From: Muribaculaceae bacterium
GTDB lineage: Bacteria > Bacteroidota > Bacteroidia > Bacteroidales > Muribaculaceae
NCBI GenBank assembly: GCA_029061255.1
Contig: JAIDSL010000064.1
Span: forward strand, 1-35,811
Direction: 5' to 3'
DNA: 35,811 bases
Shown here: positions 22,927 to 31,257 of the stretch, piece by piece
Position numbering within the stretch: position 1 is the stretch's first letter
How the letters are laid out: every line of letters begins with the position of its first letter
Made by a program: the position numbers and the translations under genes
Notes under the pieces: generated by a model
The model's database searches: none
What the model saw: the letters and a program-made list of their open reading frames with translations, nothing else
Told to the model about the DNA's origin: nothing

Positions 22927-24105
22927 TCAATAGGTAAGGCCGAAGAGGAATAAGGGGATAATGTTAGCATGGCGATACTCAATGTCGTCTTTCACCACGA
23001 ATCCTTTCCCTGCCTCACGAATCTGTCGCTGCCCCTTGTTGCGACCTCCTACCTCAAATGTCGCTCCATCTATACGAAAATCAGATATCTTTGACGACAT
23101 CACATCATAGTCCACACGCATCTGATTGTAGAAGAATGTCTCCCGTAGATTTCCGACATTGGGACTACCACCGGAAAGAACCGTCATTAATGTCGGATTG
23201 TCGAGAAAAACCTTCTCCACCTTACCCAAACCCCGCATTCCGCCTGTATCGTCGCGAAGTTGTCCGATCATCCCGGCTTTCTCCAGCCATAGCAGATATT
23301 CCGGTACGTTGTTTTTACTAACCCTTATCTCCTGCGCAAGATGATCGGCACTCGGTTTGTAAGGGGCGGACGTAGCTATTATTCCGAGCATCTGCTTGAG
23401 TTTACGCGCAGTCGAGGCCTTCATATCGGCATACATGGGGATATCGGTCTCAACCGTAAGGCTCACTATCTGAAGCACCCTCTGTGCCAGATCTCCTTCA
23501 ATTGCAAATGGATAATAGCCTTCCGACAGATACTGACGGAACAAAGGAAGAGGATGCTCGAGAGCATCCGGCATCTGCACTTCTCCGTTAAGTATATCCT
23601 CCATGCTGAGAAGTGGAGCTTTTATGGAATGAAACATCTCAAGGTATTCTCTGAAAGATAGACCTTGCATGTGATACATCAATGCTCTGCGGCTAAGGTC
23701 TGCCTCTCCCTTGTTGATATCCAGAACAGACGATCCCGTAAAGGCTATATGAAGGCCCGGGTGGCCGTCATAAATCTGTTTTATCTCCCGAGACCAGCCC
23801 TCATATCTATGAGCCTCATCTATACAGAGCCACTTTCCTCCCGACTTCACGAAGTCATCAGCAAGTTCCACAAGGGAATGGGTCGCAAACCACATGTGGT
23901 CTGCGGTGACATAAAGCATTTGTTTCCTTGAAGGCTGCGCGAGCATATACTGTAGCATCATCGTGGACTTGCCGACACCACGCGGACCAGTAAGCCCAAT
24001 AAGACGGCTGTTCCAGTTGATACGACTGTACATATATCGACTGAATGCAACCGGTGTACTCTTCAGCCGCTCTTCCATAAAACTTATGAGGGAATAATCT
24101 ACCAT
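22927..24105 (-). CDS. AAA_14-type ATPase B
   Basis: A 392-residue ATPase from the same broad family as ATPase A but in a different subgroup. The start at 24105 gives MVDYSLISFMEERL; a longer version starting in the promoter box is rejected. Walker A is GPRGVGKST (40-48), Walker B is WLCIDEAHR (92-100), and FTGSSVLDI is the sensor motif. After a winged-helix middle, the C-terminus shows DFRIDGATFEVGG-type nuclease-fold residues (Asp, Glu but no Lys in order), so nuclease activity is uncertain. It carries its own pair of palindromes upstream. The family role is unknown; the gene-palindrome pairing suggests self-regulation or mobility. Confidence 0.84.
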   Translation of the reverse strand: MVDYSLISFMEERLKSTPVAFSRYMYSRINWNSRLIGLTGPRGVGKSTMMLQYMLAQPSRKQMLYVTADHMWFATHSLVELADDFVKSGGKWLCIDEAHRYEGWSREIKQIYDGHPGLHIAFTGSSVLDINKGEADLSRRALMYHMQGLSFREYLEMFHSIKAPLLSMEDILNGEVQMPDALEHPLPLFRQYLSEGYYPFAIEGDLAQRVLQIVSLTVETDIPMYADMKASTARKLKQMLGIIATSAPYKPSADHLAQEIRVSKNNVPEYLLWLEKAGMIGQLRDDTGGMRGLGKVEKVFLDNPTLMTVLSGGSPNVGNLRETFFYNQMRVDYDVMSSKISDFRIDGATFEVGGRNKGQRQIREAGKGFVVKDDIEYRHANIIPLFLFGLTY

Positions 24106-24119
24106 AGAATTATTTTTTT

Positions 24120-24128
24120 GCAAAGATA
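24120..24128 (-). promoter_or_regulatory. -7 box of ATPase B
   Basis: Minus strand TATCTTTGC, exact match, 14 bases before the ATG at 24105. The nearest palindrome is centred 17 bases upstream of its outer edge, overlapping the expected -33 region. Confidence 0.7.
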
Positions 24129-24137
24129 CAAAAAAAA

Positions 24138-24185
24138 TCCCTCAATGAGGGACATTTTTAGCAAATTTCATCACTCAATGAGGGA
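24138..24185. repeat. Twin palindromes upstream of ATPase B
   Basis: TCCCTCA-A-TGAGGGA at 24138-24152 is perfect; TCACTCA-A-TGAGGGA at 24171-24185 has one mismatch. The centres (24145 and 24178) are 33 bp apart. The near copy overlaps the -33 region of the ATPase B promoter, which suits a repressor-operator role. Confidence 0.82.
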
Positions 24186-24196
24186 TATTACGCAAA

Positions 24197-24300
24197 ATTA
24201 TTGAGTGTTGTCAGGCACGATGCCACGCTTTTGAGGGCGGAACATTCCTCCATGGCTACCTCCCCATCATCAGCCATCAGTTCCGAAAGCGACACAAGAT
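24197..24300 (-). pseudogene. Decayed fragment of the UvrA-like gene
   Basis: On the minus strand this reads VSLSELMADDGEVAMEECSA, then LKSVASCLTTLNN, corresponding to [33 protein letters not shown] in the UvrA-like gene. The nucleotide match is to about 20706-20810, with scattered substitutions. Both ends of the parent gene are missing. It lies immediately upstream of ATPase B's palindromes, and the homology stops just past NN toward them, at the ATPase unit. It cannot make a working protein. Confidence 0.85.
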
Positions 24301-24444
24301 AACAACCGACAGGTTTTTTATATCACCTGCAGAAATTATTCCGTCCAATGGACTGATGTATCACTATTTTTTTGTAATTTTGCAGTGCCAGCCCACAAAG
24401 AGGGGTCTATTGACACTTTTATTGGGAGGGTAGACATATTGCAA
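24301..24444 (+). promoter_or_regulatory. Intergenic stretch with -7 box TAATTTTGC
   Basis: No gene is seen. A TAATTTTGC box lies at 24375-24383 on the plus strand and could make a transcript that runs through the structured repeats at 24445-24694 toward the helicase gene. The distance to the helicase ATG is about 390 bases, so a long leader would result. Confidence 0.4.
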
Positions 24445-24528
24445 GGCGTAATTTGCGCTTTTGTTCTGACTCTGTAGAATCTGGAAAATTCACAACGTCT
24501 GTCAGGAGAAAAGAGGCAACGTTACGCC
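24445..24528 (-). ncRNA. Structured repeat, copy 1 (minus orientation), candidate RNA
   Basis: Read on the minus strand, GGCGTAA and TTACGCC (outer ends) pair. The enclosed core has GACAGACG, then ATTTTCCAGA, then ACAGAGT, in the same order as the copy at 24607-24694. An inner TTGC/GCAA pairing is possible. This is either a structured RNA or a palindromic dispersed repeat; I do not recognise the family. Confidence 0.45.
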
Positions 24529-24606
24529 CTATGGGTGTATATTATATCCCAGTTGCATATCTCAGGTGGATAGCCGGAGGTGTGCAATGACGATTTGTAT
24601 ATGCAC

Positions 24607-24694
24607 AACGTGGGGCTGGCGTTGCTCGTTTCGACAGACGGGCATTTTCCAGAGCCTTACAGAGTGGAGCGAGCAACGATTGAGGCTCCACGTT
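24607..24694 (+). ncRNA. Structured repeat, copy 2 (plus orientation), candidate RNA
   Basis: AACGTGGGGC (24607-24616) pairs with GCTCCACGTT (24685-24694) with one G-U pair, and CGTTGCTCG (24620-24628) pairs exactly with CGAGCAACG (24670-24678). The loop carries GACAGACG, ATTTTCCAGA and ACAGAGT, as in copy 1. The outer stem is followed by a short T-run, which looks like an RNA 3' end. It lies about 75 bases upstream of the helicase start. Confidence 0.5.
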
Positions 24695-24730
24695 TTTGTA
24701 ATATGGTCTGACAAAACCAAAATATACAAG

Positions 24731-24775
24731 ACTCATTCGGAGATTCGTGAGTCACTTTTGATAATCCGAATGAGT
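24731..24775 (+). promoter_or_regulatory. Alternative hairpins covering the helicase start codon
   Basis: ACTCATTCGGA (24731-24741) and TCCGAATGAGT (24765-24775) are perfect complements with 23 bases between, and the right arm contains the ATG at 24770. The left arm can pair instead with TGAGTC at 24748-24753 (GACTCA 24730-24735), so two exclusive structures exist: one hides the start codon and one leaves it free. Confidence 0.55.
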
Positions 24776-27700
24776 ACAAAGTTTTTTAATAATACCCCTT
24801 CAAATACTCTATTTGAAAAGCTAAAAGGTATAGCCGACAATATGCATGGATTCAACCGATTCCTTGCTGTTGTCGGCTATTTCCGTTCATCAGGGTACTT
24901 TAAACTTAGAAAGGAACTTGGCGATGTCGCTGACATACGTATTCTTATAGGTATAAATGCCGATGATATATTTAGGAAGCATAATCTCGGATGGGAAATG
25001 CTCGAAGCTCCGGATCGGGCAAAAGAATTATTCAACGAGCAGTTTATACGGGATATAATTGATTCCAACTATACCAAAGAGATTGAAGAGGGAATCCTGC
25101 AACTTAGTCAAGACTTATCTGAAGGGCGTTTACAATTACGTCTCCACCCTTCAAAAAACCTTCATGCGAAATTCTACCTATGTCTACCGGACAATCATAC
25201 TCCACATTCGGATGGATGGGTCATTATGGGATCATCCAACATTTCTGATTCAGGACTGGGTATAGGTAAGGCTCCACGATATGAACTTAACGTGGCGATG
25301 AAAGACTATGATGATGTCCATTTTTGCCATGAGGAATTTGAAACACTATGGAATGAAAGCGTACCTTTATCCTTAGACGATATAAGAAAACCGACCGATG
25401 ACACCTATTTAGGAGAATACCAGCCTACTCCATACGAGATTTATATAAAGGTGCTGATTGAGGTATTCGGTAATCAGGTGGAAGATGACTTTAACATCCA
25501 GCTTCCGGATGGAGTGATGGAATTAAAGTATCAGAAGGATGCAGTCATACAGGGCTATCAGATGCTGATGCAGCACAACGGACTGTTTCTGTCTGATGTC
25601 GTAGGTCTTGGTAAGACAATGATTGCCACAATGATCGCTAAACGATTCATTGAAGCCAACGGAAAGAATACAAAGATTCTCGTAGTCTTTCCTCCTGCAC
25701 TTGAGGATAACTGGAAATCCACATTCAAGCAATTTGGAATATCCCGAAAAGCACAGTTCATAACCAACGGAAGCCTTTCTAAAGTACTCGAGGGAAAAGG
25801 GAACTATCATGACAAAGAAGATTTTGACCTTATAATAGTGGATGAAGCTCATCAATTCCGTTCGGACGCTTCCAACCGATATGATGAATTGCAGAAGATT
25901 TGCAAGGCTCCATGTTCCAATCCAGGCTTGCTTAAGTCCTTTCGAAAGAAGGTGATGTTATTGTCAGCCACTCCTCTTAACAATCGACCGGAAGACCTGC
26001 TCAACCAGTTGCAACTTTTTCAGGATACCCAACGTGCCACCATCGACGGAATAACTAATCTCAAGCAGTTCTTCGCCCCACATATAGCTAACTACAAAAA
26101 ACTGATGCGGGAGCGTGATACTCGTGATGTCAGCCATGAGGTTGACCGTATCTATGAAGATATCAGGGATAAAGTTATCGACAAAGTAACTATTCGTCGT
26201 ACAAGAAGCAATATTCTTAACGATCCTGATTATAAGGCAGATCTAAAAAAACAGGGAATTGTTTTTCCTCATATATTACCTCCTAATGAGCTGGAGTATG
26301 AATTGACCCCATCACTCAGTCAAAGCTTTACCACTACACTCACGGCTCTCACCGATGAAAAGGCCGATGAGCATATTACATACGCCCGTTATAGAGCTGT
26401 TGAATTCCTTAAGCCTGAACTTCGGGAAAGATATAAAAATGCAGTACACATAGGCCAGAGTCTCGCAGGCATTTACCGGGTCCACATGGTGAAACGTCTG
26501 GAAAGCAGTTTCCATGCGTTCAAGAAATCGCTCATGACTTTACTTCGGATAACCAATGATATGATCCGGATGTTTGAGGAGGATAAGGTCATCATTGCTC
26601 CGGAACTGAATATCAAGGATATGATGTTCAAGAGTATGGATTTGGATGAAATAACGGATTACATCCTGAAGAAGGGGTACACCAAAGAGGACTTCCTATA
26701 TAAGGCGAATTATTTTGACGGAAATTTCATCAAAATGCTCTATAATGACCGCGATGTATTGATGCAGCTTACCGAGGAATGGTCGAAGATCAAGGAAGAT
26801 CCAAAACTCGACAAGTTCAGCGCCTCCATTCCGGAATTTCTTTCTTCAGATATCAATCCCACGGGAAAGCTGGTGATATTTTCAGAAAGCGTTGATACTG
26901 TAAATTATCTCTTTGACTTTCTTACAGGCGTACTTGGAAGAAGTGATGTAATGAAAGTCACGGCGTCCAATCGCAATCGCCTTTATGAGACCGTCAAGGC
27001 CAATTTCGATGCCAACGTACCTTTAGACCAGCAAGAGAATGATTATTCAATAATCATAACTTCCGATGTACTTGCAGAGGGTATCAACCTCCATCGTTCC
27101 AATGTGATCATCAACTATGATTCACCATGGAACGCCTCGCGCCTAATGCAGCGCATAGGGCGAGTTAACCGTATCGGCTCAATCGCGGACAGCATACACA
27201 ACTATATGTTTTATCCTTCTCCGGACGGAGATAATCAGATCAAGCTCTACAAGAACGCACTTATCAAATTGCAGGGCTTCCACTCTGCATTTGGCGAGGA
27301 CGCTCAGATATACTCCCGCGAGGAGATAGTCAGGGAATTCAATCTGTTTGATTCCAATGTCAAAGACATTGTAGATAAGAAGATTGCCCTGCTGAGGGAA
27401 CTGCGTTTTCTATACAATACCGATCGGGACTGGTATCACCGTATTAAAAAGCTTCCCCTTAAAAGCAGGGTGCTCCGTGACACGGGAAAACACTCCTGCT
27501 CTACCGTTGTATTTGTTTCATCTAAACTTAAAACGGAATTCTATCTGATTGCCGGAAGTCATCAGCCACAGATACTTGATTTTCTGTCTGCAGTAAGATA
27601 TCTGAAAGCAAAACCGGAGGAGCGAGCTGTTCCATTCAACCAGCCAGAGCAGCATTATTCCCATGTCAACAGTGCAGTGTTAACTTTTCAGGAAGACCTG

Positions 27701-28054
27701 CAGGCACAGACCGATAGCAATTCCATTAAAAATGTCAATCTGGACAAGACTGCTCAGATCGCGGATAAGTTTTTGCGTACCATAGAGCAGGTATGCGAAG
27801 ATGATACACTAAAACGTGATTGCAGCATATTGCGCAACTATATCAAAGATGGGACATACGCACGACTCCCCAAATCACTAAAGACTATCTCACAAGAGTA
27901 CAAAAACGACCGCATGAAGATCAGAAATGATGGACGCATCCTCGCTAATCGTATATCTGAGTTGGTGGAGGAATACCATCACGATTCACATTCTTCCTCG
28001 AGTAATGAAGACTTTGGCACACCCTCAATAATAATCTCTGAAACATTCATCTGA
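24770..28054 (+). CDS. PLD-SNF2 helicase fusion (defence-type)
   Basis: A 1094-residue protein starting at the ATG 24770; an earlier in-frame start lies in the structured repeat and is rejected. The N-terminal PLD-like domain has LHAKFYL (His132, Lys134) and GSSNISDSGLG (154-164). The SNF2 helicase follows: motif I DVVGLGKT (276-283), DEAH at 358-361, motif III SATPLNN at 399-405, and motif VI MQRIGRVNRIGS near 792-803. The C-terminal third is not recognised. It is likely a DNA translocase/nuclease of a restriction-like or phage-defence system. The methyltransferase gene begins one base after its stop, so the two are translated together. Confidence 0.87.
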   Translation: MSTKFFNNTPSNTLFEKLKGIADNMHGFNRFLAVVGYFRSSGYFKLRKELGDVADIRILIGINADDIFRKHNLGWEMLEAPDRAKELFNEQFIRDIIDSNYTKEIEEGILQLSQDLSEGRLQLRLHPSKNLHAKFYLCLPDNHTPHSDGWVIMGSSNISDSGLGIGKAPRYELNVAMKDYDDVHFCHEEFETLWNESVPLSLDDIRKPTDDTYLGEYQPTPYEIYIKVLIEVFGNQVEDDFNIQLPDGVMELKYQKDAVIQGYQMLMQHNGLFLSDVVGLGKTMIATMIAKRFIEANGKNTKILVVFPPALEDNWKSTFKQFGISRKAQFITNGSLSKVLEGKGNYHDKEDFDLIIVDEAHQFRSDASNRYDELQKICKAPCSNPGLLKSFRKKVMLLSATPLNNRPEDLLNQLQLFQDTQRATIDGITNLKQFFAPHIANYKKLMRERDTRDVSHEVDRIYEDIRDKVIDKVTIRRTRSNILNDPDYKADLKKQGIVFPHILPPNELEYELTPSLSQSFTTTLTALTDEKADEHITYARYRAVEFLKPELRERYKNAVHIGQSLAGIYRVHMVKRLESSFHAFKKSLMTLLRITNDMIRMFEEDKVIIAPELNIKDMMFKSMDLDEITDYILKKGYTKEDFLYKANYFDGNFIKMLYNDRDVLMQLTEEWSKIKEDPKLDKFSASIPEFLSSDINPTGKLVIFSESVDTVNYLFDFLTGVLGRSDVMKVTASNRNRLYETVKANFDANVPLDQQENDYSIIITSDVLAEGINLHRSNVIINYDSPWNASRLMQRIGRVNRIGSIADSIHNYMFYPSPDGDNQIKLYKNALIKLQGFHSAFGEDAQIYSREEIVREFNLFDSNVKDIVDKKIALLRELRFLYNTDRDWYHRIKKLPLKSRVLRDTGKHSCSTVVFVSSKLKTEFYLIAGSHQPQILDFLSAVRYLKAKPEERAVPFNQPEQHYSHVNSAVLTFQEDLQAQTDSNSIKNVNLDKTAQIADKFLRTIEQVCEDDTLKRDCSILRNYIKDGTYARLPKSLKTISQEYKNDRMKIRNDGRILANRISELVEEYHHDSHSSSSNEDFGTPSIIISETFI

Positions 28055-28055
28055 T

Positions 28056-31000
28056 ATGGCATACTCAAAAGAACAACTACGTAATATTTTCCAGAATAAG
28101 TTTGACCGTGAGGCCTGGAAAGCCATCATAAAGGGTGTCTTTCAGGCCAATGTTAGAAATATACCTGAAAAGTTTGATACCGCTACCGATACGGAAGACG
28201 GATATTTCTTCGGTTTCGGAGAGACCGCTGATAATTTTAAAATAGGATATTTCTATTACAGAATTAAAAGAGGCTCAGTAGCACATAAGAAGGTTGGTTT
28301 ACGAAACCTTGTCAAAGGTTTCCTTAATCAGACTTCTGGAGAATTTGATGCAGCTATAGTCGTATTCAATGATGGAATAGATTGGAGATTATCTTTTATC
28401 TGCGACATAAAAGAGGAGGCAACTACACCCAAACGCTTCACTTTCGTATTTGGGGAATCTGATAACTTTTATCGCACAGCCATCGAACGATTCAATCTGC
28501 TACAGAGTCAGACGCCAACCTTTAAGAATATCCGTAAAGCATTCTCGGTTGATGCTTTGAGTGATGACTTCTTTGATGAATACCGTGAATTGTATGCGGA
28601 CTTCGTACAATACATTACAGGAAAAAGATATGTCAAGGAAGGCAATAAATGGGTGGAACGTAAATTGGGAGTTGCAAATTATCAGTTTGAAGACACTTTT
28701 GATGGAAACGACAAACTGGTGCGCGACTACATCAAAAAGATGTTCGGGCGCATAGTATTCCTCTATTTCCTTCAAAGGAAAGGCTGGCTTGACGAGAACC
28801 GTCAATATATGCACGACCTTTTCTATAATTCATCTCTTCAGGATGACTTCCTTGACGGAGTGCTTGAGCCATTGTTCTTTGAGGTTCTAAATACTGACAA
28901 GCCTTATAGAACTAAGGAAGCCAAGAGCTTACCGGGTAATGAAAATATTCCTTACCTCAATGGTGGATTGTTTGCCAAAGATGATGTCGATCCCAAATCA
29001 TGTATATTTCCGTCTGAATATTTCCGTAAGCTTTTTGACTTTCTTGACAGCTATAATTTCACCATAGATGAGAATGATACGGATGATGCGGAAATAGGTA
29101 TTGATCCGGAGATGCTTGGCCGCATCTTCGAGAATCTGCTCGAAGATAACAAAGATAAGGGAGCGTTCTACACTCCAAAAGAGATTGTGGACTATATGTG
29201 CCGTGAATCCATCATTGCTTATCTAATCAATGGACTTCCGGAGCGCTCACATGACCTTATTCGCCGTTTTGTGGAGACGTTCGATGCATCCGAACTTAAC
29301 GATGAACAATGCCGTTATATCCGCAAAAAGCTTCAGGCAGTAAAGATCTGCGATCCGGCAATCGGTTCAGGAGCATTTCCAATGGGACTCGTCAATATTC
29401 TGTCAAAACTATATATAGCCATGAAAGCCGATACCGACACCGCCAAGATGAAGCGCCACATAATGGAGCAGAATATCTATGGTGTGGATATTGAGCGTGG
29501 TGCAGTAGATATTGCGCGACTTCGCTTTTGGTTGGCTATGATTGTTGAGGAAACCGAACCTATACCTCTGCCTAATCTTCACTTCAAGATCATGCAGGGT
29601 AACTCTCTTCTCGAGAATTATAATGGAGTTGATCTTTCCGATCTTACTAAGATAAACGGGCAATCCAATCTATTTGATTCAGAAAACTCGGAGCGGGAGG
29701 CACTTATTTCCTCGCTGAATTCATACTACAACACTTCCGACCATACAAAGCGAGATCAACTTTTTAACGACATTATACATAATGTGCGTAGGCAATTATT
29801 TGATAAAGGGATAACTCTATCCTCTGGCGAAGATCCCTCCGCCAATACCAATTTTTTCCTTTGGCATACTTGGTTCTCCGATGTGTTTACGAATGGTGGA
29901 TTCGATATTGTAATCGGCAATCCTCCTTATATAGAATTTAAGAATTATCCAAAATCGGAAAAGGATAAGCTAAAAGACTATATTACCGCTAAGGGGAAAT
30001 ATGATATTTATGTACCTTTCATTGAACGAGGAATTTCACTTTTAAAAGGTAATGGTTTCCTTAGTTACATCTGTCCAACCAGATTTCTTAAACGTGATTA
30101 TGGGAAGGCTCTTCGGAAATTTATAGCTAATAATCTGCTTATGCATACCTTCGTGGATTTTTCAGATGTGCAGATTTTTGAAAATGCTATAACGTACACC
30201 GGTATAGTAGTGCTTCAGAATGCTCAAAAAGATATACCCTACTATTTTAGATATGCGTCATGTCTGGACGGCACATATGACCTTATAAATTCTAAGAAAC
30301 TGTATAATGAAATCTGGGACTTCTCTAATGGTATTGAATCCGCCTTGCTTTCAAAAATTCAGGAACAAGGCAAACCTTTAGAAATCATCTCGGAGGGGAT
30401 AATACAGGGAATTGCCACCGGAAAAGATTCTGTATTTTTGGTTAAAGATGAGGTGATTGCGCATTATAATATTGAGCAGGGTGTGATTAGGCCTTTTCTG
30501 AAAGGCAAGGATATAACCTCTTACCAAATTAATTGGTCGGGGACTTATGTTATCTATCCTTACACACCCGATGGTAAGGCAATCCCTGAGAATGAATTCA
30601 AGACAAAATATCCTAATGCCTTTCATTATTTAGAAATGCATAGAGATGAATTAAAGGGTAGAGGATATTTCGATAAATCCACAAAACTTTGGTTTGAACT
30701 CTGGAATCAGAGAAAGCCTTCTCGATTTGAAGGGACTAAGATTGTAACCCTTGATAATGCCAGCAGAAACAGTTTCTGTGTTGATGAAAAGAACTTTTAC
30801 GGAACAACAACTGTCTATAACATCAAAATAAAAGATGATGGTCTTTCCCCTTATTATGTTGTTGGCATCTTAAATTCTAAACTTATGGATTTCTTCCATA
30901 AGGCTAAAAGTGTGCCTCAGGCAAATGGATTCTATCGTTATCAGGCAATCTTCATTAAAGATTTGCCAATTGTTATAGCAGAAACACAAATTCAGAAAAA

Positions 31001-31172
31001 AATCGAACAACTAGTTCGAGGGCTACTTCGTGAGACTAAACATGATATACGAGACTCATTAAGTCAACAGATTGACATTCTTTCTTATCACCTTTATGGG
31101 CTTTCGTATGAAGAAATTCTTATAGTGGATCCTGATACAAAGATTTCTTTAAGCGACTATGAAATCAAATAA
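28056..31172 (+). CDS. Eco57I-type N6-adenine DNA methyltransferase
   Basis: A 1038-residue protein. The central catalytic part has FYTPKEIVDYM (about 370), motif I ICDPAIGSGAFPMG near 430-443, then VDIERGAVDIARLRFWLAM, and the catalytic motif IV IGNPPYIEF at about 620-628, which is the N6-adenine signature. The 350-residue N-terminal part is not a recognised nuclease, and the C-terminal part (from about 770) looks like a TaqI-type target-recognition domain with IIQGIATGKDSVFLV. The pairing with a PLD-SNF2 helicase points to a restriction-modification-like or BREX/DISARM-like defence in which this enzyme marks self DNA. It overlaps no gene. Confidence 0.87.
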   Translation: MAYSKEQLRNIFQNKFDREAWKAIIKGVFQANVRNIPEKFDTATDTEDGYFFGFGETADNFKIGYFYYRIKRGSVAHKKVGLRNLVKGFLNQTSGEFDAAIVVFNDGIDWRLSFICDIKEEATTPKRFTFVFGESDNFYRTAIERFNLLQSQTPTFKNIRKAFSVDALSDDFFDEYRELYADFVQYITGKRYVKEGNKWVERKLGVANYQFEDTFDGNDKLVRDYIKKMFGRIVFLYFLQRKGWLDENRQYMHDLFYNSSLQDDFLDGVLEPLFFEVLNTDKPYRTKEAKSLPGNENIPYLNGGLFAKDDVDPKSCIFPSEYFRKLFDFLDSYNFTIDENDTDDAEIGIDPEMLGRIFENLLEDNKDKGAFYTPKEIVDYMCRESIIAYLINGLPERSHDLIRRFVETFDASELNDEQCRYIRKKLQAVKICDPAIGSGAFPMGLVNILSKLYIAMKADTDTAKMKRHIMEQNIYGVDIERGAVDIARLRFWLAMIVEETEPIPLPNLHFKIMQGNSLLENYNGVDLSDLTKINGQSNLFDSENSEREALISSLNSYYNTSDHTKRDQLFNDIIHNVRRQLFDKGITLSSGEDPSANTNFFLWHTWFSDVFTNGGFDIVIGNPPYIEFKNYPKSEKDKLKDYITAKGKYDIYVPFIERGISLLKGNGFLSYICPTRFLKRDYGKALRKFIANNLLMHTFVDFSDVQIFENAITYTGIVVLQNAQKDIPYYFRYASCLDGTYDLINSKKLYNEIWDFSNGIESALLSKIQEQGKPLEIISEGIIQGIATGKDSVFLVKDEVIAHYNIEQGVIRPFLKGKDITSYQINWSGTYVIYPYTPDGKAIPENEFKTKYPNAFHYLEMHRDELKGRGYFDKSTKLWFELWNQRKPSRFEGTKIVTLDNASRNSFCVDEKNFYGTTTVYNIKIKDDGLSPYYVVGILNSKLMDFFHKAKSVPQANGFYRYQAIFIKDLPIVIAETQIQKKIEQLVRGLLRETKHDIRDSLSQQIDILSYHLYGLSYEEILIVDPDTKISLSDYEIK

Positions 31173-31257
31173 GATATTCGTCGACTGCATATAAAATACT
31201 CTACAAACAGTATAGGATGTAGAGCATGGCTTCTATTTGATTATATATCGGAAAGAA

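Noticed and set aside
24138-24185. CRISPR array
   Set aside because: Only two palindromic copies with no spacer series and no cas genes.
24566-24769. N-terminal extension of the helicase
   Set aside because: The extension passes through the structured repeat; the protein-like sequence starts at MSTKFFNNTP.
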